Assembly: GCF_003173615.1 (NCBI RefSeq)
Contig: NZ_QGNA01000003.1
Location: 620,001-684,000 of the forward strand
DNA: 64,000 nt
Source: Falsiroseomonas bella
GTDB lineage: Bacteria; Pseudomonadota; Alphaproteobacteria; Acetobacterales; Acetobacteraceae
Direction: 5' to 3'
A program made the position numbers and the translations under genes. Numbering within the stretch: position 1 is the first letter of the stretch; each line of letters starts with the position of its first letter. Positions 55,028-62,683 of the stretch are shown piece after piece. The notes under the pieces are model-generated. The model was not told the origin of the DNA, ran no database searches, and saw only the letters and a list, made by a program, of their open reading frames with translations.

Positions 55028-56286
55028 TGGCTCTTCTGCTCGGCTGCGTCGCGGACGACTTCACCGGCGCGACGGACCTCGCCTCCATGCTGGTGCGCAA
55101 CGGCATGACCTGCGTGCAGGTGATTGGCGTGCCCACCGGTCCCTTGCCCGAGGCCGACGCCGTGGTGATCGCGCTGAAGTCCCGCACCGCGCCGGTTGCG
55201 CAGGCGGTGGCGGAGAGTGTCGCGGCGGCCGAGGCGCTGCTGGCCGCAGGCGCGAAGCAGCTCTTCTTCAAATACTGCTCGACCTTCGACAGCACGGACG
55301 ACGGCAACATCGGCCCGGTGGCGGATGCGCTGCTGAAGCGGCTCGGCGCCGGCTTCGCCATCGCCTGCCCGGCCTTCCCGGCCAATGGCCGCAGCATCTA
55401 CCAGGGGCACCTCTTCGTGGGATCGCGCCTGCTGAACGAGAGCGGGATGGAGAACCACCCCCTCACCCCGATGAAGGATGCCGATCTCGTGCGCGTGCTG
55501 TCGCGCCAGACCGATGGCGGCGTCGGCCTCGTGCCCTTCGCCGTGGTCGAGCAGGGCGCGGCGGCGATCCGGCAGGCGATGACGAAGCTGGCGGAAGGCG
55601 GGCGACGCTACGCGATCGTGGATGCCGTCAGCGACGCGCATCTGCACGCGATCGGTGAGGCCTGCGCCAGCCATGCGCTGGTCACCGGCGGCTCGGGCGT
55701 CGCGATGGGCCTGCCCGGGAATTTCCGGCGCGCCGGCCTGCTGCCGGAGCGCAGCGACGCCGCGGCCTTGCCGAAGGCGGAGGGGCTCTGCGCGGTCGTC
55801 GCGGGGTCCTGCTCCCGCGCCACGCTCGGGCAGATCGGGCTCGCGCGCGATCACGTGCCGGTTCTCGAGCTCGATGCGCTCGCCACGCCCGATGCGCAGG
55901 CGCTGGCACGGCAGGCGCTGGACTGGGTCGAGGGCAGGCTCGCCGCCGACCGGCCCGTGGTGATCGCAGCGAGCGCGCCGCCCGAGAAGGTGGCCGCGCT
56001 GCAGCAGAAGCTGGGACGCGACGCCGCAGGCACGCTGGTGGAGGAAGCGCTGGCGGCCGTCGCGAAAGGGCTGGTCGCACGCGGCGTGAAGCGGCTGGTG
56101 GTGGCGGGCGGCGAGACTTCCGGCGCGGTGGTGCAGCGGCTCGGCGTCACGTCGCTGCGCATCGGCGCCGAGATCGATCCGGGCGTGCCCTGGACGTTTG
56201 CGGAACCGGTGGGGATTCACCTGGCGCTCAAGAGCGGCAATTTCGGCGCGCGCGACTTCTTCCTCAAGGCCTTCACCCATGGATGA
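55027..56286 (+). CDS. otnK: Four-carbon acid sugar kinase OtnK
   Basis: 419 residues. OtnK phosphorylates 3-oxo-tetronates (from D-threonate, L-erythronate). LLLGCVADDFTGATDLASML, FKYCSTFDSTDDGNIGPVAD, CPAFPANGRSIYQGHLFVGS, MENHPLTPMKDADLVRVLSR and VAGGETSGAVVQRLGV are hallmark motifs; the N-terminal domain binds substrate and the C-terminal domain ATP. It overlaps the previous stop (TGATG) and the otnC start by 8 bases. The partner dehydrogenase (ltnD-type) and isomerase (otnI) are not in the window. Confidence 0.95.
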   Translation: MALLLGCVADDFTGATDLASMLVRNGMTCVQVIGVPTGPLPEADAVVIALKSRTAPVAQAVAESVAAAEALLAAGAKQLFFKYCSTFDSTDDGNIGPVADALLKRLGAGFAIACPAFPANGRSIYQGHLFVGSRLLNESGMENHPLTPMKDADLVRVLSRQTDGGVGLVPFAVVEQGAAAIRQAMTKLAEGGRRYAIVDAVSDAHLHAIGEACASHALVTGGSGVAMGLPGNFRRAGLLPERSDAAALPKAEGLCAVVAGSCSRATLGQIGLARDHVPVLELDALATPDAQALARQALDWVEGRLAADRPVVIAASAPPEKVAALQQKLGRDAAGTLVEEALAAVAKGLVARGVKRLVVAGGETSGAVVQRLGVTSLRIGAEIDPGVPWTFAEPVGIHLALKSGNFGARDFFLKAFTHG

Positions 56287-56914
56287 GCGCGCCCTCCGCG
56301 AGGAACTGGCGGTGCTCGGGAAGTCGCTGTTCGACCGCGGCTACTCGGTCGGCACGGCCGGCAACGTCAGCGTTCGCCTGCCGGACGGCTACCTGATGAC
56401 GCCGACCAATTCCTGCCTCGGACGGCTGGATCCGGCGCGGATCAGCAAGCTGGCGCCGGACTGGTCGCATATCACGGGCGACAAGCCGAGCAAGGAGGTG
56501 TTCCTGCATCGCGCCGTGCTGACGGCGCGGCCGGAGGCGGGTGCCGTCGTGCATCTCCACTCGACCTACGCCACGGCGATCTCCTGTCTGGCTCCCGAAG
56601 GCGGCGACGCGGAGGTGCCGCCGCTGACACCCTATTTCGTCATGCGCATCGGCCGCCGCCTCCCCTGCGTGCCCTATTACCGCCCGGGCGACGGCGCGAT
56701 GGAACCGGCGGTGTTCGAGGCGGCGAAGGTCGCGAAGGCGCTGCTGCTGGCGAACCATGGCCCTGTGGTGAGCGGCGCCACGCTGCGCGACGCGGTGTAC
56801 GCCGCCGAGGAGCTGGAGGAGGCCGCGCGGCTGGCGCTGCTGCTGCGCAACGTACCCGGCGTGCGGCGGCTGACGCCGGCGCAGGTGGACGACCTGCTGC
56901 AGACCTTCGGGTAA
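56279..56914 (+). CDS. otnC: 3-oxo-tetronate 4-phosphate decarboxylase OtnC (class II aldolase family)
   Basis: 211 residues. Zinc-binding His residues are in VVHLHSTYATAISCLAPEGG and LLANHGPVVSGATLRDAV, and SVGTAGNVSVRLPDGYLMTP is the phosphate-binding loop. OtnC decarboxylates the OtnK product, yielding dihydroxyacetone phosphate. It overlaps otnK, so kinase and decarboxylase are translated together. It is followed by a family-A repeat and the converging GNAT gene. Confidence 0.95.
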   Translation: MDERALREELAVLGKSLFDRGYSVGTAGNVSVRLPDGYLMTPTNSCLGRLDPARISKLAPDWSHITGDKPSKEVFLHRAVLTARPEAGAVVHLHSTYATAISCLAPEGGDAEVPPLTPYFVMRIGRRLPCVPYYRPGDGAMEPAVFEAAKVAKALLLANHGPVVSGATLRDAVYAAEELEEAARLALLLRNVPGVRRLTPAQVDDLLQTFG

Positions 56915-56944
56915 GGCCACGCCACGCGTCCCATCGGTGCGCGG

Positions 56945-56979
56945 CCCCCACCCCGACCCTCCCCCGCATGCGGGGGAGG
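56945..56979. repeat. Family A repeat, copy 2
   Basis: CCCCACCCCGACCCTCCCC is followed by the palindrome CCCCCGCATGCGGGGG. It lies between the converging otnC and GNAT genes and probably acts as their shared terminator hairpin. Confidence 0.75.
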
Positions 56980-56985
56980 AAGACG

Positions 56986-57447
56986 TCAGAGCGAGGCGGC
57001 GGGATCAAGGCGGATGACGTAGCTGCGCCAGTCGGCGCGGGCTGCGATGCGCTCATAGAGGGCGATGGCGGCGATGTCGCCCTCGGGCACGATCCAGCGC
57101 AGATGGCTCCAGCCCCGCGAGCGGCCGAGCGCGCAGCATTCCGCGATCAGGGCGCGCGCGATGCCCTGGCCACGCGCCGCCGGCAGGACGAACAGGTCGT
57201 CGAGCTGGCCGCAGCAGCGTGCGAAGACGATCTCCGGCAGATCGAAGAGCACGGCGAAGCCGAGCGCCGCGCCATCGCGCTCCGCCACCATCACCTCGGC
57301 CGCCGGATGCGCCGCGAGGAGCGCGGCCTGGTCTTCCGGCGCAGCCACGGCGGCACCGGCGAGCGCCTCCCGCATCTCCGCGGCATAGGCCGCAAGGAGC
57401 GGTGCAAGCGCGCCGCGCTCAGCGCGCGGCAAGGGACGGATCAACAT
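56986..57447 (-). CDS. GNAT-family N-acetyltransferase
   Basis: 153 residues. Motif A, the acetyl-CoA pyrophosphate loop, is LFVLPAARGQGIARALIAEC. WSHLRWIVPEGDIAAIALYE is the following beta5-alpha4 segment. The frame is open for 49 codons further upstream, but those codons read straight through the family-B repeat (giving the telltale LACAQATGA peptide). ATG 57447 lies outside the repeat. No clear Shine-Dalgarno precedes it, so weak or leaderless translation is possible. Acceptor substrate unknown. Confidence 0.88.
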   Translation of the reverse strand: MLIRPLPRAERGALAPLLAAYAAEMREALAGAAVAAPEDQAALLAAHPAAEVMVAERDGAALGFAVLFDLPEIVFARCCGQLDDLFVLPAARGQGIARALIAECCALGRSRGWSHLRWIVPEGDIAAIALYERIAARADWRSYVIRLDPAASL

Positions 57448-57473
57448 GCCAGGAAGATAGGATGCGGCCCGGC

Positions 57474-57595
57474 GGCCCGCGAAGCGGGCCGAGCGCGCGA
57501 ATGCGCGCCGCACACCAACCGACAATGCCACCAGCGCGCCTGTGGCCTGCGCGCAAGCCAAGCCGGCGGAAGCCGGCGCCGGCGCTTCAGGCACC
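57474..57595 (-). repeat. Dispersed hairpin repeat, family B copy 4
   Basis: On the minus strand: GGTGCCTGAAGCGCCGGC, hairpin GCCGGC-TTCC-GCCGGC, core TTGGCTTGCGCGCAGGCC, a spacer ending GGTTGGTGTGCGGC, and hairpins GCGCGC-ATTC-GCGCGC and GGCCCGC-TTC-GCGGGCC. It lies between the histone-like gene and the GNAT gene and supplies spurious N-terminal codons to the latter. The remainder of the 57448-57660 gap holds nothing else recognisable. Confidence 0.85.
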
Positions 57596-57660
57596 CCATA
57601 AACGCGCGAAGGGCGCCACCCTTGCGGATGGCGCCCCCTACGCCGGGATCGGCGGTTGGA

Positions 57661-58116
57661 TCAGGATGCGTTGTCGGCCGACGGCGCGGCGGCAGCGGCG
57701 GCAGCGGCGGCGCGCTTCGCGGCGCGGGTCGCGGCGGCCTTCTTCGCGGCCTCCGAACGGGCGGAGGTCGCCTTCTTCGGCGCCGCCTTGCGGGCGGTCG
57801 TCTTCTTCGCCGCCGCCTTCTTCGGCGCGGCCTTGCGAGCGGTCGTCTTCTTCGCCGCCGCCTTCTTCGGCGCCGCCTTGCGGGCGGTCGTCTTCTTCGC
57901 CGCCGCCTTCTTCGGCGCCGCCTTGCGGGCGGTCGTCTTCTTCGCCGCCGCCTTCTTCGGCGCCGCCTTGCGGGCGGTCGTCTTCTTCGCCGCCGCCTTC
58001 TTCGGCGCGGCCTTCTTCGCCGCCGGCTTCCGGGCGGTCTTCTTCGTGGCGGCCATCGCCATCGCCTGGGCGCGGGGCTCGGCTTCGGTCTCGGTGGTCT
58101 CGACGATATCGGTCAT
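57661..58116 (-). CDS. Histone H1-like Lys/Ala-rich DNA-binding protein
   Basis: 151 residues. A short acidic N-terminus (MTDIVETTETEAEPRAQAMA) is followed by about five near-identical 15-residue units of KKAAAKKTTARKAAP, then KKATSARSEAAKKAAATRAA and a poly-Ala tail. This resembles the C-terminal domains of histone H1 and bacterial H1-like proteins (AlgP, HctB), which bind DNA through Lys-rich tails. The 45-bp DNA repeats are nearly identical, so copy number may vary among strains. The ATG at 58116 is chosen for its RBS (AAGGACC) and for excluding a non-repetitive 53-residue extension. Confidence 0.85.
   Translation of the reverse strand: MTDIVETTETEAEPRAQAMAMAATKKTARKPAAKKAAPKKAAAKKTTARKAAPKKAAAKKTTARKAAPKKAAAKKTTARKAAPKKAAAKKTTARKAAPKKAAAKKTTARKAAPKKATSARSEAAKKAAATRAAKRAAAAAAAAAPSADNAS
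57772..58020 (-). repeat. 45-bp coding tandem repeats
   Basis: About five copies of a 45-bp unit encode KKAAAKKTTARKAAP. Copies differ at only a few third-codon positions. Such repeats are prone to slippage and recombination, so the protein length may differ between isolates. Confidence 0.85.
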
Positions 58117-58770
58117 TCTGTCAGGTCCTTCGTGTGTGACGCGGTGATGTTCCGAAGGCGGGGCACACGCGCGGAAACGGGGCGCGGCGTCCGCCGAGGC
58201 AGTCGGGGTGGCGTCGTCACGGCCGGCGCGGATCCCGTATCGCGCCAGACCGCGGCATGCGCCGTCCACTCCCACGCAGGCGCCGGGGACGACGCGCGCC
58301 GCGCTGCATGGCGCCTGGCGCGTGTTCCGGCATCTCTCCCGCCGGGCGCTGGCGCGCGGGGCGCGCTGTCCGGCGGTGCGGAGAAGGATGTGCGTTGGAT
58401 GCCAACCTCCCCCCCGAGCCTGCGGTCCATGGACCGATCCTTCCTGCCGCGCGCCGCGCCGACGTGTCGCTTGCCTTCCTTCGATCGCTGCGTCGTGGAG
58501 TGTGCCGACGTCGCCGCTTCGATCTTCGGCGCGCGAATCGCGTCAAGCGCGTGCGTGCGAATCAGACGTGCGGCATTCGCGCGCAACGTGTCAAACGGAA
58601 TCGCATCGCGATGCACGATGACGCGCATGATTTTCGTCGCGACGACTCTGCGTACTGCGTCGTGGTGTCGTCGGGCGTCGTCGGAGAGCGGAAGACGGCG
58701 GTGCTGCGAAGCGTCGCGACGCACCTGCCGAGGTGCCGCGCCGGCATCCGCCGGCGCGGCGCGCGAAGCG
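58117..58770. other. 654-base gap upstream of the histone-like gene
   Basis: No convincing gene. The minus-strand frame over it lacks coding character. Bases ~58480-58720 are strikingly rich in CG dinucleotides and TCG/GCG triplets. The region should contain the promoter of the histone-like gene. A strong terminator hairpin of prpC lies at its right end. Confidence 0.55.
58735..58760 (-). terminator. Hairpin after prpC
   Basis: GCCGCGCCGGC (58735-58745) and GCCGGCGCGGC (58750-58760) form a perfect 11-bp stem over an ATCC loop, 10 bases beyond the prpC stop. There is no T tract. Confidence 0.6.
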
Positions 58771-59907
58771 TCAGCCGCGGCTGCCGATCGGCTTCACCGG
58801 ACGCTGCGCTTCTCCGGTGTACTGGGAGAGCGGGCGGATCAGCCGGTTGTCCGCCGCCTGCTCGAACACATGCGCCGCCCAGCCGGTGATGCGGGAGCAG
58901 ACGAAGATCGGCGTGAACATCGGGATGTCGAAGCCCATCAGGTAGTACGCGGGGCCGGCCGGGAAATCGAGGTTCGGATGGATCTTCTTCTCCCGCAGCA
59001 TGATCTCCGCCAGCACGCGGGAGGTCTCCATCCAGCGCCGGTCGCCCACCACCTCCGCCATCTTCTCGGCGTATTTCTTCATGGTCGGCACGCGGCTGTC
59101 GCCGCTCTTGTAGACGCGGTGGCCGAAGCCCATCACCAGCGCCTTGTGGTCGAACTTGCCGTGGATCCACTCCCCGGCCTTATCCGGCCCGCCGATCTCC
59201 TTCAGCATGTGCATCACCGCCTCGTTGGCGCCGCCATGCAGCGGGCCCTTTAGCGCGGCGATCGCCGCCGTGATGGCTCCGTGCATGTCCGCCCCGGTCG
59301 AGGTCACCGTCCGCGCCGTGAAGGTGGAGGCGTTGAAGGTGTGCTCGGCGTAGAGGATCATCGAGACGTCGAAGGACTTGATGACCTCCGGCTGCGGCAC
59401 CTTCCCGAAGACCAGGTGGAAGAAGTTCTCGCAGAAGGGCAGCGAGGGGTCCGGCGCGATCGGCTCCAGCCCCTTGGACAGGCGGTTGGTCGCGGCCACC
59501 GCGGTCGGCAGCTTGGCCAGCAGCCGCATCGCCTTGCGCCGCTGCGCCGCGTCCGAGACGTCGCCCGCCTCCGGGTCCTCGGTCCCCATGAAGGAGACGG
59601 CGGTGCGCACCGCGTCCATCGGGTGCGCGTCCTTCGGGATGGCGCGCAGGACGGAAAGCAGCGCCGGGGAGATCGCCCGGTTGGCCCGCTCCTCCTTCTG
59701 GAAGGCGGCGAGCTGGGCGGCGGTCGGCAGTTCGCCGTGCCAGAGCAGGTAGGCGACCTCCTCGAAGTTGCTCTCCTCGCAGAGGTCCTGCACGGCATAG
59801 CCGCGATAGGTGAGGCTGTTGGTCTCCGGCATCACCTTGGAGACGGCGGAGACGTCGGCATAGACGCCGACCAGGCCCTTGTAGATGGTGGGTTCTGCTT
59901 CGCTCAT
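58771..59907 (-). CDS. prpC: 2-methylcitrate synthase/citrate synthase
   Basis: 378 residues. Catalytic His and Asp motifs are PLHGGANEAVMHML and GFGHRVYKSGDSRVPT, with SRITGWAAHVFEQ near the end. The short length, the start (AEPTIYKGLVGVYADVSAVS; LTYRGYAVQDLCEESNFEEV) and the neighbour prpD indicate the 2-methylcitrate branch, which detoxifies and uses propionyl-CoA, although such enzymes often also accept acetyl-CoA. It is preceded by prpD on the same strand, with a 96-base gap holding a family-A repeat. No prpB is in the window. Confidence 0.93.
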   Translation of the reverse strand: MSEAEPTIYKGLVGVYADVSAVSKVMPETNSLTYRGYAVQDLCEESNFEEVAYLLWHGELPTAAQLAAFQKEERANRAISPALLSVLRAIPKDAHPMDAVRTAVSFMGTEDPEAGDVSDAAQRRKAMRLLAKLPTAVAATNRLSKGLEPIAPDPSLPFCENFFHLVFGKVPQPEVIKSFDVSMILYAEHTFNASTFTARTVTSTGADMHGAITAAIAALKGPLHGGANEAVMHMLKEIGGPDKAGEWIHGKFDHKALVMGFGHRVYKSGDSRVPTMKKYAEKMAEVVGDRRWMETSRVLAEIMLREKKIHPNLDFPAGPAYYLMGFDIPMFTPIFVCSRITGWAAHVFEQAADNRLIRPLSQYTGEAQRPVKPIGSRG

Positions 59908-59957
59908 GACTGGTTCACTCCCCAGATGTGCAGGGACAACGGCCCGAGGGTGCGCTG

Positions 59958-59993
59958 CCCCCACCCCGACCCTCCCCCGCGCGCGGGGGAGGG
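59958..59993. repeat. Family A repeat, copy 3
   Basis: CCCCACCCCGACCCTCCCC followed by CCCCCGC-GC-GCGGGGG. It lies in the gap between prpD and prpC, so it interrupts a presumed operon and may attenuate or cut the transcript. Confidence 0.75.
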
Positions 59994-60003
59994 AGTGGAT
60001 CGT

Positions 60004-61542
60004 TCAGAAGATGCCCGGCTTGGACTCCAGCAGCGTGCCGGCCGGCAGCGCGACGTTCAGCACGTGCAGCTCGCCCGCCGGGATGCGGGCCAGGTCCTGC
60101 ACGTCGGCCAGGAAGCGGTTGGCCTCCCGCGTCGTGATGATGCCTTCGGTCAGCGTGCGGAACTTCTGGATGTACTGATCCCGGGCGAAGGGCCGCGCGC
60201 CGTTCGGGTGGGCGTTGGCCACGCCAAGCTCGTCCACGATCTTCGTCCCGTCGTTGAACTCGATCTCCACCCGGCCGCCAAAGGAGAGCTCGTCCGGATC
60301 GCGGGAGTGGTACTTCCGGGTCCACTCCGCGTCCTCGCGCGTCTCGATCTTGTGCCAGAGGCGGACGGTGTCCGCCCGCTGCGCCCGCTTCGGCGCGTAG
60401 CTGTCCACGTGGTGCCAGCGCCCGTCCTGCAGGGCGACGGCGAAGATGTACATGATCGAGTGGTCCAGCGTCTCCCGGCTGGCCTTGGGGTCCATCTTCT
60501 GCGGGTCGTTGGCCCCGGTGCCGATCACGTAGTGGGTGTGGTGGGAGGTGTGGATGGTGATCCGCTTGATCGCCTCCCAGTCCTTGATCTGCTCCCGCAT
60601 GCGGAAGGCCAGGTCGATCAACGCCTGGGACTGGTACTCGGCCGAGTGCTCCTTGGTGTAGCTGTCGAGGATGGCGCGCTTCGGCTCGCCCGGCGCCGGC
60701 AGCGGCACCTCGTAGTAGACCGGGTCGTAGACCGTCTTGCGGCCCTTGCTGTCGGCCTGCGTCCGGCCGGACAGCACCCAGGCGATCACGCTGTCCTCGC
60801 CTTCATAGATCGGCGAGGGCGCGCCTTCGCCGCGCATGCAGCGGTCCACCGCCTCCACCGCGAGCTTGCCGGCATGGGCGGGGGCATAGGCCTTCCAGCT
60901 GCTGATCTCGCCCTTCCGGCTCTGGCGGAAGCTGATCGAGGTGTGCAGCGCCTGCTGGATGGACTGGAAGATCACCTCCTGCTTCAGGCCGAGCAGCGTG
61001 CCGATGCCGGCCGCGGCCGCAGGGCAGAGATGGGCGATGTGGTCCACCTTGTGCTCATGCAGGCAGATCGCGCGCACCAGGTCGATATGCAGCTCATAGG
61101 AGGTCGCCAGGCCGCGGATCAGGTCCCGGCCTGACTTGCCCATCGTCTGCGCCACCGCCAGCACGGGCGGGATGTTGTCGCCGGGGTGGGAGTAGTCCGC
61201 GGCCAGGAAGGTGTCGTGGAAGTCGAGCTCGCGCACCGCCGTGCCGTTCGCCCAGGCCGCCCATTCGGGGCTGACGGTCGTCGCCGACTTCACGCCGAAC
61301 ACCGTGCCCCCGCCCTTGCGCGGATGACCCAGCGCCATGCCGCGCGCCGAGACGACCGGGCGGCGGTTGATCGCGGCGATGGCGACGGAGGCGTTGTCGA
61401 TGATCCGGTTGATGATCATCGCCTGGACGTCCTTCTCCACCGCGACCTTGTCGGTGGCGACGGCGGCCATCTTCCAGGCCAGCTGGTCCTCTCGCTTCAG
61501 CAGCGCCTTCGAGGGGTGGACCTTCACGGGATGCTTCTGCAC
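60004..61542 (-). CDS. prpD: MmgE/PrpD family 2-methylcitrate dehydratase
   Basis: 512 residues. PrpD dehydrates 2-methylcitrate. Conserved motifs include [60 protein letters not shown] and [23 protein letters not shown] at 61542 has GAGGA five bases upstream; ATG 61554 is four codons earlier but lacks spacing for a ribosome site. It begins the prpD-prpC pair and is divergent from a LysR regulator. Confidence 0.94.
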   Translation of the reverse strand: MQKHPVKVHPSKALLKREDQLAWKMAAVATDKVAVEKDVQAMIINRIIDNASVAIAAINRRPVVSARGMALGHPRKGGGTVFGVKSATTVSPEWAAWANGTAVRELDFHDTFLAADYSHPGDNIPPVLAVAQTMGKSGRDLIRGLATSYELHIDLVRAICLHEHKVDHIAHLCPAAAAGIGTLLGLKQEVIFQSIQQALHTSISFRQSRKGEISSWKAYAPAHAGKLAVEAVDRCMRGEGAPSPIYEGEDSVIAWVLSGRTQADSKGRKTVYDPVYYEVPLPAPGEPKRAILDSYTKEHSAEYQSQALIDLAFRMREQIKDWEAIKRITIHTSHHTHYVIGTGANDPQKMDPKASRETLDHSIMYIFAVALQDGRWHHVDSYAPKRAQRADTVRLWHKIETREDAEWTRKYHSRDPDELSFGGRVEIEFNDGTKIVDELGVANAHPNGARPFARDQYIQKFRTLTEGIITTREANRFLADVQDLARIPAGELHVLNVALPAGTLLESKPGIF

Positions 61543-61605
61543 GTCTGTCCTCATCCTTGCCGTGTGGAACTCTACGCGCCGTTTTGCGCCCGCTTCGCGT
61601 GATCG

Positions 61606-61620
61606 TCCATTCCGATTGGA
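61606..61620. promoter_or_regulatory. Dyad between prpD and lysR
   Basis: TCCA-N7-TGGA is a short inverted repeat in the 177-base divergent gap. It is a possible regulator site, though its outer spacing is not exactly T-N11-A. Confidence 0.3.
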
Positions 61621-61719
61621 CAAGAGCGGCGATATGGATTTCGTATCGCGCCGACGCTAAAGCGTGTGCGCAGGGTTGAGGCAGGCCAGGCGCACAACAA
61701 GACGCCACACGGATCTGCC

Positions 61720-62619
61720 ATGGATTTTCGCCTCGTCCGCCGCCTCGGGCATTTTCTCGCCGTCGCCGAGGAAGGGCATTTCGGCCGCGCCGCCGCGCGG
61801 CTCGGCATCTCGCAGCCGCCGCTGACCGCGCAGATCCAGGCGCTGGAACGCGAGCTCGGCGTGAAGCTGCTGGAGCGCACCGGCAAGGGCGCGCGCCCGA
61901 CGCGGGAGGGCGAGGCGCTGATCCCGCTCGCGCGCCGTCTCGCCGAAGGCGCGGGAGAGCTCGAGGCGCTGGCGCGAGAGCTCCGCGCCGGCCGCGCCGC
62001 GCCGGTCGCGATCGCCTGCGTCACCTCCGCGCTATTCGACTACCTGCCGCCGCTGGTCCGCGCGCTGCAGGCGGCGCGCCCGGACGCGGCGGTCTCGGTG
62101 CGGGAGCTCGACACGACCGATGCGGTGGAGGCGCTGCGGCGCGGCGAGGTCGACCTCGCCTTGCTGCGGCTGGATCGTGACCGCCCGCCGGTGAAGCTGC
62201 GCGCCCTCGGCCGCGACGTGCTGGCGGCCGCACTGCCGAGCGGCCATCCGCTGGCCGAGAGCAGCGCGCCGCTGCCGCTCGGCCAGCTTGCCGACGAGCC
62301 GATGCTGGTGCTGCCCCGCGGCATCAGCCCCGCCTATTCGGATGCGATGGTCACCGCTTGCCGCGAGGCCGGCTTCACGCCGCGCGTCGTGCGGGAGGTG
62401 GGCAGCGCGATGGCGCAGCTCGGCTTCGTCGCAGCCGGGCTCGGCATCGCGCTGGTCAGCGCGGGCATGGCGCGGCTGCGCCCGCCGGGCGTGGCGTTCC
62501 GCGAGCTGGAAGGACCGATCCATGCTGTGGGCGTGGCGCTGGCCTGGAATGCCGAGCGCGAGAGCGAGGCGACGCGCCTGGCGCTCGATTTCGCGGAGAT
62601 GCTCTTTCCGGGCGGGTGA
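61720..62619 (+). CDS. LysR-family transcriptional regulator divergent from prpD
   Basis: 299 residues. The winged helix (FLAVAEEGHFGRAAARLGIS; QPPLTAQIQALERELGVKLL) is followed by the effector domain with VAIACVTSALFDYLPPLVRA and VREVGSAMAQLGFVAAGLGI. ATG 61720 is chosen over a frame beginning at 61666, which adds 18 unlikely residues. By position it probably regulates prpD-prpC. In many bacteria prp operons are controlled by PrpR or GntR proteins, so a LysR regulator would be a local variation. Confidence 0.9.
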   Translation: MDFRLVRRLGHFLAVAEEGHFGRAAARLGISQPPLTAQIQALERELGVKLLERTGKGARPTREGEALIPLARRLAEGAGELEALARELRAGRAAPVAIACVTSALFDYLPPLVRALQAARPDAAVSVRELDTTDAVEALRRGEVDLALLRLDRDRPPVKLRALGRDVLAAALPSGHPLAESSAPLPLGQLADEPMLVLPRGISPAYSDAMVTACREAGFTPRVVREVGSAMAQLGFVAAGLGIALVSAGMARLRPPGVAFRELEGPIHAVGVALAWNAERESEATRLALDFAEMLFPGG

Positions 62620-62683
62620 GTCTTTCCGAGACGTTGCCGATCTGCTACGAAATCGTAACCCCAATCAGCCCGCGAGATAGAGT

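Noticed and set aside
57772-58020. Possible CRISPR array
   Set aside because: Repeats are contiguous 45-bp coding units with no spacers and encode a Lys/Ala protein.
58113-58724. 203-codon minus-strand frame upstream of the histone-like gene
   Set aside because: No domain, no ribosome site, composition unlike neighbouring genes; treated as intergenic.
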